A program made the position numbers and the translations under genes. Source: an uncultured Bacteroidota bacterium (lineage in GTDB: Bacteria; Bacteroidota; Bacteroidia; Chitinophagales; Saprospiraceae). From it: 5,358 nucleotides of DNA. The stretch covers positions 1 through 5,358 of the forward strand of contig CALEIL010000293.1 of NCBI GenBank assembly GCA_937876435.1, written 5' to 3'. Below the pieces are notes generated by a model that was not told the DNA's origin, did not search any database, and saw only the letters and a program-made list of their open reading frames with translations. Positions 1 to 5,358 of the stretch are shown in pieces. Position 1 is the first letter of the stretch. Each line of letters opens with the position of its first letter.

Positions 1-224
1 CGGCACTTTTTATTTCAAATGAATGATCGGCTCAGGCTTGCTTAAGGTCGTGTAGAGAATCCGACTCCCCTCTCCCTTCTTTCAGTCGGGAGACAGGCTC
101 TGCGGCACTTTTTATTTCAAATGAATGATCGGCTCAGGCTTGCTTAAGGTCGTGTAGTGAATCCGACTCCCCTCTCCCTTCTTTCAGTCGGGAGACAGGC
201 TCTGCGGCACTTTATTTTTTTCAA
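1..224. repeat. 102-bp tandem repeat: two full units plus the start of a third
   Basis: Units 1-102 and 103-204 differ at one base only (A56 versus T158). A third copy begins at 205 with the same CGGCAC, then a longer T-run, and reaches TTCAA directly before the ATG of the GIY-YIG gene at 225. Each full unit contains a T-rich part, an abortive mini-ORF (ATG at 19 and 121, eight codons, MNDRLRLA then TAA) and a pyrimidine-rich block. In that block CCGACT (61-66) can pair with AGTCGG (84-89), or alternatively CTCCC (72-76) with GGGAG (88-92). The same pyrimidine-rich block recurs in diverged form downstream of the nuclease gene. The first unit starts at the window edge, so the array may extend to the left. 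Confidence 0.95.
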
Positions 225-467
225 ATGATCTATGTTTATGCCATAAGAAGTTTGAATAAAGACTACATATACGTAGGGATGACGAATGACATAGATCGTC
301 GGTTTCGTCAGCACAATAAAGGGTACAACAAAATTACCCAGCCTTATCTCCCATACAAACTGATTTATTCCAGGTCATTTTCTGACCGAAGACAAGCCCG
401 CCAGCATGAAAAGGCCATGAAATCCTCAACAGGAAAAAGGATGCTTTATAAAATATCTGATGAATGA
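225..467 (+). CDS. Small stand-alone GIY-YIG nuclease domain protein (UPF0213/YhbQ-like)
   Basis: This 80-residue protein is essentially one GIY-YIG endonuclease domain, the usual length for the stand-alone family, and would act in the cytoplasm on DNA. The GIY motif appears as Y3-V4-Y5 and the YIG motif as Y16-V17-G18, followed by T20-N21-D22. R25/R26 supply the conserved arginine, H30-N31-x-G33 the next conserved block, and E62 in H-E-K-A-M-K is the expected metal-binding glutamate. All hallmark residues are present, so it may be active; its substrate cannot be read from the sequence. The ATG at 225 is favoured because the first beta-strand begins immediately after it. There is no Shine-Dalgarno sequence, only a T-run and TTCAA. 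The gene abuts a tandem repeat upstream and has a divergent copy of that repeat downstream, which suggests that gene and repeats form one module. No DNA-binding extension typical of phage or intron homing enzymes is visible. Family assignment is firm; mobility is inference. Confidence 0.9.
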   Translation: MIYVYAIRSLNKDYIYVGMTNDIDRRFRQHNKGYNKITQPYLPYKLIYSRSFSDRRQARQHEKAMKSSTGKRMLYKISDE

Positions 468-739
468 TGCTGGTAAACCCGGCAATGATGCTAAATCAGT
501 AAAGGATTTTAACTGAATCAAAGGAGGCGGATTCCACCGACATGCAAAACAGGACACGGTCTACCGGTGAGTTCGACTCCGCTCTTCCTTCTTTCGGTCG
601 GGAGCCAGGCTCTGTGGTGCTTTTTAGTTCGGGATTTTTTAGTAGTCCATCTTCGGAAGGTTATAACGACAGACGGAGAATGGGATTTGGATCGCAGGAT
701 TCTAAATGTAATTTTACTTTAATGCAACAATTACTTTCA
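468..739. other. Gap downstream of the nuclease gene, with repeat remnants
   Basis: No convincing gene. Directly after the stop codon AATGATGCT occurs twice (463-471 and 484-492). GCGGA (527-531) could pair with TCCGC (578-582), enclosing about 46 bases; this stem may be chance. The divergent repeat copy at 571-625 lies here. An open frame starting with ATG at 542 and ending at 856 spans this gap and the minisatellite. It looks spurious: it begins inside repeat sequence and its second half is merely the translated 15-bp repeat. Confidence 0.6.
571..625 (+). repeat. Divergent downstream copy of the 102-bp unit's hairpin block
   Basis: The stretch matches positions about 61-115 of the upstream tandem repeat: a CGACTCC start, a CTCT and CCTTCTTTC pyrimidine tract, GTCGGGAG, CAGGCTCTG and then CTTTTTA. 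The pairing potential is kept: CGACT (574-578) faces GGTCG (596-600) with one G-T wobble. The copy also carries GAGCC-A-GGCTC at 602-612, which can fold as a short 4-bp hairpin. The leading GTTCGACTCC resembles the T-loop and 3' stem of a tRNA gene, but no complete tRNA can be folded from the surrounding sequence. Together with the upstream units it brackets the GIY-YIG gene. Confidence 0.8.
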
Positions 740-829
740 AACCACCTTCCATCTAACCACCTTCCATCTTACCTCCACCCATCCCACCTCCACCCATCCC
801 CCCTCCACCAATCTCACCTCAATCCATCT
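740..829. repeat. 15-bp minisatellite, six units
   Basis: Six consecutive 15-bp units start at 740, 755, 770, 785, 800 and 815, with an approximate consensus of ACCTCCACCCATCT plus one variable base. The first two are identical (AACCACCTTCCATCT), the third and fourth differ only at their first base, and the last two have drifted. A 15-bp period keeps any reading frame open, giving a translated five-residue repeat of the x-H-L-P-S type, which explains the open frame 542-856. I see no reason to think that frame is a gene: it lacks a recognisable domain and a ribosome binding site. Confidence 0.93.
778..803 (-). other. Canonical G-quadruplex motif on the minus strand
   Basis: Read on the + strand there are C-runs at 778-780, 783-785, 793-795 and 798-803, so the minus strand has four runs of at least three G separated by 2, 7 and 2 bases. 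This satisfies the usual G3+N1-7 pattern. It is made by the two central units of the 15-bp minisatellite. Whether it folds in the cell is not known. Confidence 0.75.
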
Positions 830-1092
830 TTTTTCCTCCGATTCACCGTCGGTTGAACCGTGAAACACATTCTATTCTGGACATTTTTATGAGCCAAGAT
901 CTCCTTGGAAAGTGACCTCTTATCCTTTGATCTCAGTTTTGATTTGATGAAATGGCATCCGCACTTGGATGTTGGTTGTTATTTACAAATTCCCCGACTA
1001 CCTGCCCTGGCATGAATCCGATTCGACCGCGAGAATTTGTTAGAGTAGTATGTATTTTTGTACAGGAAGTTGTCCAATATTTTCGTGAGCTC

Positions 1093-1104
1093 TTATTCGA
1101 ATAA
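1093..1104. repeat. 12-bp perfect palindrome TTATTCGAATAA
   Basis: The site is a perfect inverted repeat with no central spacer. TTATTCGAA recurs at 1174-1182. It could be a regulator binding site or chance in AT-rich DNA; no gene start is adjacent. Confidence 0.5.
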
Positions 1105-1330
1105 AGGGAATGTAATCCAAACATAACAGATACTTAGGCCTGGAAGGGAGGATTTCTTCAAAAAAAAGCAGAGTTATTCGAAATATTTTTATTGTTCCGG
1201 TGTCTTTTCTTTTTTCGTAGGGCAAATATCCTAAACTGAGGTCATAAATCTGGTCTTTCCTGACAAGAAATGCCTCTACAAGCCAAGCTGCACCTGGATC
1301 GTGGCCATATAATCGTGCTCACTTTCTCCT

Positions 1331-1358
1331 AAAATTTCCCTTTAAAATTTCCTTTAAA
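1331..1358. repeat. Short A/T-rich direct repeat
   Basis: AAAATTTCCCTTT (1331-1343) is followed directly by the one-base-shorter AAAATTTCCTTT (1344-1355) and a further run of A. It looks like a slippage duplication with no evident function. Confidence 0.7.
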
Positions 1359-1750
1359 AAGTCCATTATATCTAAATTTTACACATAACTAGAAATGGTA
1401 AATATGTTAAAATTCGGGTATATGGCAATTTTTATTTATTAGTATTAAAAATATTTCTAACTTTGGGTCAGAAACACGGACAATACTCCCCAAGGTATGT
1501 CCAAACCCTTTAAAGAGAAACCTCAAAATGAAACGAAGCTTTTGTAAAACTGCTTTTATTCGATCAATGTGTGGTTCAGGACAGGAAAAAGTACAATTTG
1601 ACCTGGTTTTGGGCCAACATGAAACCGCCTCTCGTGCTGAAAACCCCAATTTTCTAATTCGAGTGCTGAACTAAACGACCATTGTTTTACCCCAAAATTA
1701 CTCCCTTATGAGATTAAAAAACAACTGATTCTAACTTCCATCGTACATTT

Positions 1751-1810
1751 TTTGAACCAAAGTCAATAATTAGCTCGCTAATTACAGGGCACCTCTGACT
1801 TTTGTTCAAA
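1751..1810. repeat. 60-bp nested inverted repeat (hairpin-forming element)
   Basis: The outer arms TTTGAACCAAAGTCA (1751-1765) and TGACTTTTGTTCAAA (1796-1810) are inverted complements at 14 of 15 positions. Between them lies a second, perfect dyad, TAATTAGC (1767-1774) and GCTAATTA (1777-1784), separated by TC. A single strand could fold into a 15-bp stem topped by a 7-bp stem with a CTCG loop and an 11-base asymmetric bulge (1785-1795). It ends about 130 bases before the adhesin start codon. No T-run follows it on either strand, so it does not look like a normal intrinsic terminator. Possible roles are a regulatory RNA structure in a long 5' leader, an operator, or a small nonautonomous mobile element; the sequence does not decide. 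Confidence 0.85.
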
Positions 1811-1940
1811 CGTTGTAAATAGAGAAAAATCTATTGCAATTCAAAATATTGTGAAATAATCAATACGAGTGACACCTATGCCCTGAAGAGAATTTAAAAA
1901 ACATTATTAACTACCATCATTTCTTCAAAACCCTTAATTA

Positions 1941-4900
1941 ATGAAAACTTCTACCATTCTATTGCCTTCTGTCCAGTTTAAAATGTCCTTTATATGGACA
2001 TTCGTATTAACTATCCTGTTGGGCTTCGCCAGCTCGACCGCCTTTGGTCAAAGTCCACCGTGTAATGGCTGTAATTCTAGTTGTTCTGTATCAACCGATC
2101 CCAATCCAGATGTATCAGACCCTTGCAATGGATTTGATGTAGTGTTGGTACTGGATGAATCCTGGTCTATTTCGCAAATTAACGGAGGAGCCCAAGCCGT
2201 CCGAAATGCAGTTTTAAATTTCCTGAGTTCGGTCAATTGTGGGAATTTGCGTGTAGCAGTTTTGGAATTTAATACCAATGCACAATGGGTATTTGAAGAT
2301 TATAAATCTTTTTCTAATGCACATACTGCAATGGTGAATCACTTTAATGGCAATGGTTATAATCCAGGTGCACAAACCGGGTATACTAACTGGCATCAGG
2401 CATTGGCATACGTCCGGGATATGAGTAGTATACCAGATTTGGTATTATTTTGGACTGATGGTTTACCAACGGCTATGAATGGAAGTAAAACGGGGGGAGG
2501 TAATACAGATCAATGTGATGCGGATGGCAATGATAATGGACCTTATCAGAATGCTAAATTTGAGGCCAACCGCCTGAAAGGTGCAGGTGCACATATGTTT
2601 GTGGTTGCCATTGGTAGTGTGGGTAATTCAGGAGTGAATAATATTCGTGGGATTTCTGGAAATGATGAATATACTTCAAATTCTGGCAGTGTCTTAACCT
2701 CTGATTATTCAAGGACTAGTTTTGATAATGTCGCAGAGGATATGAGGAATTTGGCATTCTCACTCTGCCCTTCCGTAACTTGTGAATCCTTGGAAGTATG
2801 TCCGATGTCCGAAAATAGTGGTAGCATAGAAGTAACCATGAACGTTGGTGGAAATAATTACGATTGGAATTTTGATGGACCTGGAACCGAGTTTGATGAC
2901 GCAGGGACAGGTTCTACCCAAGCAACAAGGAATTTTACAGGGTTAGCTCCCGGAAATTATACGTTTACCCTGACCGATGTCGGTGGATGTACAGTAAGCA
3001 CCAATTGCAGCGTAAAGATTGCTGAAATGTTAACCTGCAATGCAACTATCAACAATAATATAGACTGTATCAATACGACCGGGTCCGTAACTGTTCAGGG
3101 AATAGGAGGGAATGGAGATTATAGGTATAGTACAGATCCTAATTCGGGATTTGGCACCACCAATACATTCACTGGGTTATCCGCGGGTAGCCACACATTT
3201 TACGTAAGGGATATACATAGCGGGTCTCCCGGAGATTATTGTCAAAGCGAATGTACCATAACCATCCTGGAAGACAACGATCCTCCTGTTTGTAATGCCG
3301 GTGGTCCGTATGTTTTAAATTGTTCCAACGATTTTTCTCTCACTCTGGACGGCAGTTCGACCACGCTAGGTACCACCTTTCAATGGAAGGACCCAGGAGG
3401 AAATGATATCCCCACGGATATAAATGGGGATGCCACAGTCTCTCAACCTGGATCATATACTTTGGTAGTCACCGGACCCAATGGTTGTACCAGCGAGTGT
3501 GCCGTGACGGTGACCCGGCCAGATGAATTAACCTGTGATATAACTAGTAACGAATCGGTTTCCTGTTACGGATTAACCGATGGAAGCGCTGAAGTAACCG
3601 CCAGCGGAGGAACAGGTCCTTATTCATATAGATGGGTCCTGGTCTCACAACCTGGAACGACTCTTAGTTCCGATTTTAGCCTGACAAACGTGGGAGCTGG
3701 TACATACAGCGTTACCATAACCGACTCGTATGGTTGTACAAGCACTTGCCAGGTCACTATTGAGCAACCTTCAGACCCATTAAGCTGTAGTATCGTGGAA
3801 ACTCAGGATGTGGGTTGCGACGGTACTTCAGGAATCCTGACCGTTTCGGCCGAAGGGGGTACAGAAGGATATGAGTATAAATTGGGCAACGGAGAATACC
3901 AGGTCAGCAATACATTTTCAGGCCTATCTGCCGGGAACCATACGGTAACCGTAAAAGATGCAAACGGCTGTACGTCCACGTGCGACATTACCTTGTCCCC
4001 GCTATCCCCTCCTCAGGTAAATATCAAAAAGGAAGTGACTTCGGGACCTGTATTAACGGGCAACCAACTCAATGAGTATAGCATTACCTACCGGATTTCG
4101 GTTGAAAATACGAGCCCGGATTGCCCGGGAACTTACGATTTACGGGATACCCTAAAATACGGAGCCGGAGCAATCATAGGCAACGTGACCGCGGCGTACG
4201 TAGCTGGCGGAGACGGCTTAAATGGCACGCTGAACCAGAACTTCAATGGGCAGGTTGGTAATGATCTGGTCGTCGCTAACGAGACGGTAGCCGCAGGAAA
4301 AAAAGATAGCTACACCGTGACGGTGACCTTTACGGTCGACCTGGAAGAGGTGACGGATGAGAGCTCTAATTGTGTGTTGATATCAGCGGAGGAGGGTACA
4401 GGCCTTTTGAACTCAGCGGGCGTAAGTGGAGGAGTTCCAGCCCAGTGGGATGATGACTGTGAAGAAATCCCGAATCCATCGGTGAGCATCACCAAGCTGG
4501 TAACCAATGGACCGACCCCCACCGCCAATGTGAACGAATACACGATCACGTACCAGATCGACGTCACCAATACGAGCGACGACCTGGCGACCTACGATCT
4601 TTCGGATACCTTAAAATACGGAGCCGGAGCGATCATTGGCAACGTGACAGCAGCATACGTGGGCGGCGGAGACGGCTTGAATGCCACATTGAACGCAGGC
4701 TTTAACGGACAAACCGGCAACTACCTGATCGTGGACAACGAGACGGTAGCCGCAGGAAATAAAGATAGCTACACCGTGACGGTGATCTTTACGGTCGACC
4801 TGGAAGAGGTGACCGATCAGAGCGCAAATTGTACTCTGGAGGGTGGCGAACTGGGCACGGGCTTACTCAACGTTGCCGAAGTGAGCGACGGGGTTCCATC

Positions 4901-5358
4901 GGATAATGCTGAGGACTGTGCGGAGATTCCCAATCCATCGGTGAATATCACCAAGACGGTGACCAATGGACCGACTCCTACCGCGAATGTGAACGAATAC
5001 ACGATTACGTACGAGATCGAAGTGACTAATACGAGCGATGACCTGGCGACCTACGATCTGTCTGATACCCTGAAATACGGAGCAGGAGCTAATATTGGCA
5101 ATGTGACGGCGAGTTATGTCAGTGGTGATGGATTTAGTGGAACAGATTTAACTGGCTCATTTGATGGTCAGTCCAATTTTGTGATTTCTGATGATGAGCA
5201 AGTTGGTGCGGATCAAAAGGATGTATTCCAGGTCGTGGTAACCTTTACGGTTGACCTGGAAGTGGTGACGGATGAGAGCGCGGATTGCGATTTGGAAGAG
5301 GGGGAACTGGGCACGGGCTTACTCAACGTTGCCGAAGTGAGCGACGGGGTTCCATCGG
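1941..5358 (+). CDS. Large secreted VWA/SprB-like/DUF11-like repeat adhesin (3' end outside window)
   Basis: The frame is open for 1139 codons to the window edge. The ATG at 1941 is chosen because TAA stands in frame at 1935-1937 and because the next ATG (1983) would lose both lysines of the signal-peptide n-region. Residues 1-36 form a signal peptide with probable cleavage A-F-G|Q37. A Cys-rich linker leads to a VWA domain (about 66-276) with a complete metal-ion-dependent adhesion site: D72-E-S74-W-S76, T149 and D173-G. Five domains of about 75-85 residues follow (281-363, 366-449, 451-530, 532-615, 616-689), SprB-repeat or PKD-like, most ending in a Gly-Cys-Thr-Ser-x-Cys type strand. DUF11-like repeats begin near 692, 847 and 1000. 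Proteins of this build are exported surface adhesins; SprB itself is the Flavobacterium gliding adhesin. Type IX export is likely but the C-terminal sorting domain is not in view. No Shine-Dalgarno is visible. Base composition rises from about 43% GC in the VWA part to 50% or more in the DUF11 part. Binding partner unknown. Confidence 0.93.
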   Translation, partial: MKTSTILLPSVQFKMSFIWTFVLTILLGFASSTAFGQSPPCNGCNSSCSVSTDPNPDVSDPCNGFDVVLVLDESWSISQINGGAQAVRNAVLNFLSSVNCGNLRVAVLEFNTNAQWVFEDYKSFSNAHTAMVNHFNGNGYNPGAQTGYTNWHQALAYVRDMSSIPDLVLFWTDGLPTAMNGSKTGGGNTDQCDADGNDNGPYQNAKFEANRLKGAGAHMFVVAIGSVGNSGVNNIRGISGNDEYTSNSGSVLTSDYSRTSFDNVAEDMRNLAFSLCPSVTCESLEVCPMSENSGSIEVTMNVGGNNYDWNFDGPGTEFDDAGTGSTQATRNFTGLAPGNYTFTLTDVGGCTVSTNCSVKIAEMLTCNATINNNIDCINTTGSVTVQGIGGNGDYRYSTDPNSGFGTTNTFTGLSAGSHTFYVRDIHSGSPGDYCQSECTITILEDNDPPVCNAGGPYVLNCSNDFSLTLDGSSTTLGTTFQWKDPGGNDIPTDINGDATVSQPGSYTLVVTGPNGCTSECAVTVTRPDELTCDITSNESVSCYGLTDGSAEVTASGGTGPYSYRWVLVSQPGTTLSSDFSLTNVGAGTYSVTITDSYGCTSTCQVTIEQPSDPLSCSIVETQDVGCDGTSGILTVSAEGGTEGYEYKLGNGEYQVSNTFSGLSAGNHTVTVKDANGCTSTCDITLSPLSPPQVNIKKEVTSGPVLTGNQLNEYSITYRISVENTSPDCPGTYDLRDTLKYGAGAIIGNVTAAYVAGGDGLNGTLNQNFNGQVGNDLVVANETVAAGKKDSYTVTVTFTVDLEEVTDESSNCVLISAEEGTGLLNSAGVSGGVPAQWDDDCEEIPNPSVSITKLVTNGPTPTANVNEYTITYQIDVTNTSDDLATYDLSDTLKYGAGAIIGNVTAAYVGGGDGLNATLNAGFNGQTGNYLIVDNETVAAGNKDSYTVTVIFTVDLEEVTDQSANCTLEGGELGTGLLNVAEVSDGVPSDNAEDCAEIPNPSVNITKTVTNGPTPTANVNEYTITYEIEVTNTSDDLATYDLSDTLKYGAGANIGNVTASYVSGDGFSGTDLTGSFDGQSNFVISDDEQVGADQKDVFQVVVTFTVDLEVVTDESADCDLEEGELGTGLLNVAEVSDGVPS
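2781..4010 (+). repeat. Five Cys-rich SprB/PKD-like domain repeats within the adhesin gene
   Basis: The protein repeats start at residues 281, 366, 451, 532 and 616. Each has a Cys near its start, a Gly-rich core and a closing beta-strand. The fourth (532-615) is the clearest SprB repeat: C-Y-G-L-T-D-G-S near its start, then G-G-T-G-P-Y-S-Y-R-W. Four of the five end with a variant of G-C-T-S-x-C (GCTSTC twice, GCTSEC, GCTVSTNC), and the second ends YCQSEC. The third resembles a PKD-type domain, with C-N-A-G-G-P-Y and L-D-G-S. At nucleotide level the copies have diverged and are recognisable mainly as protein. They are probably spacer or stalk domains holding the VWA head away from the cell, stabilised by disulfides; this is inference. 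Confidence 0.8.
4014..5358 (+). repeat. DUF11-like repeats of about 459 bp (three copies, third cut by the window)
   Basis: Copies start near 4014, 4479 and 4938. Copies 1 to 2 are offset by 465 bp and copies 2 to 3 by 459 bp. The protein repeat has the DUF11/TIGR01451 signature: a strand of the E-Y-T-I-T-Y-x-I-x-V-T-N-T-S type, then Y-D-L-S-D-T-L-K-Y-G-A-G, later F-T-V-D-L-E-E-V-T-D and a closing D/E-C-x-E-I-P-N-P-S. Long nucleotide stretches are nearly identical between copies, for example 4848-4902 equals 5304-5358 over all 55 bases to the window end. This points to recent duplication or gene conversion. More copies probably follow beyond the edge. Confidence 0.92.

Larger units (their letters stand above)
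830..1940. other. Long AT-rich intergenic region without a convincing gene
   Basis: More than a kilobase separates the minisatellite from the adhesin gene. All open frames on either strand are short (under about 80 codons) and match no domain I recognise. The least unattractive are + strand frames at 952-1104 (50 residues) and 1528-1674 (48 residues), and minus-strand frames at 933-1124 and 1407-1649, the last needing a TTG start. They overlap each other on opposite strands, as random open frames do in such DNA. The region also contains homopolymer A and T runs, a 12-bp palindrome, a short A/T direct repeat and the nested inverted repeat at 1751-1810. It may hold the adhesin promoter, but I could not find a clean Bacteroidota -7 element (TAnnTTTG) close to 1941. 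Decayed mobile DNA is an alternative explanation. Confidence 0.6.

Noticed and set aside
1..204. CRISPR array
   Set aside because: The 102-bp units are near-identical along their full length with no unique spacers, and no cas gene is present.
584..625. Intrinsic terminator for the nuclease gene
   Set aside because: The GAGC-CAG-GCTC stem is only 4 bp and the T-run lies about nine bases further on, so support is too weak to call.
542..856. Open frame of 104 codons on the + strand after the nuclease gene
   Set aside because: Its start lies in repeat-derived sequence, its C-terminal half is the translated 15-bp minisatellite, and it has no domain or ribosome binding site. A period divisible by three keeps it open by default.
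933..1225. Two overlapping minus-strand frames (933-1124, 1040-1225) and a + strand frame (952-1104)
   Set aside because: All are short, overlap one another in conflicting frames or strands, and show no recognisable motif.
1407..1674. Minus-strand frame of 80 codons (1407-1649) and + strand frame of 48 codons (1528-1674)
   Set aside because: The minus frame needs a TTG start and the two overlap on opposite strands. Neither resembles a known family, though a remnant of decayed mobile DNA cannot be excluded.
1751..1810. Integron attC site
   Set aside because: The folded shape is similar, but the ends do not fit the RYYYAAC/GTTRRRY core consensus, there is only one copy and no integrase is present.
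2048..5002. Minus-strand open frames beneath the adhesin gene
   Set aside because: They are antisense shadows of a well-supported + strand coding region. Several repeat at the DUF11 period simply because the gene repeats.

Overview
The window looks like an accessory stretch of a Bacteroidota chromosome, possibly Saprospiraceae-like; the family-level guess is weak. The main reason is a large secreted protein that combines a signal peptide ending in the A-x-G|Q style common in this phylum, a von Willebrand factor A (VWA) domain, several Cys-rich SprB/PKD-like beta-sandwich repeats and DUF11-like repeats. Neither recognisable gene has a Shine-Dalgarno sequence, which is also usual for the phylum. 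Everything convincing is on the + strand.

Layout. Positions 1-224 hold two almost identical 102-bp tandem units (one mismatch) and the start of a third, which runs straight into the start codon of a small GIY-YIG nuclease gene (225-467). A divergent copy of the hairpin part of the same repeat lies downstream at about 571-625, so the nuclease gene is bracketed by one repeat family. Next comes a 15-bp minisatellite of six units (740-829), whose minus strand fits the canonical G-quadruplex pattern. About 1.1 kb of AT-rich DNA (830-1940) has no convincing gene. It holds a 12-bp palindrome, a short A/T direct repeat and a striking nested inverted repeat at 1751-1810.

From 1941 to the window end runs one open reading frame, at least 1139 codons, cut off by the window edge. 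In order it contains: signal peptide; VWA domain with a complete MIDAS (D72-x-S74-x-S76, T149, D173); five Cys-containing repeat domains of about 75-85 residues; and two complete plus one nearly complete DUF11-like repeats of about 153 residues. This is the architecture of a cell-surface or secreted adhesin, probably exported by type IX secretion, but the C-terminal sorting domain that would show this lies outside the window.

The two genes show no sign of working together. The nuclease with its repeats looks like a small mobile or selfish module, and the adhesin is an independent transcription unit. Both window ends fall inside near-identical repeats, so copy numbers at the edges should be treated with caution.
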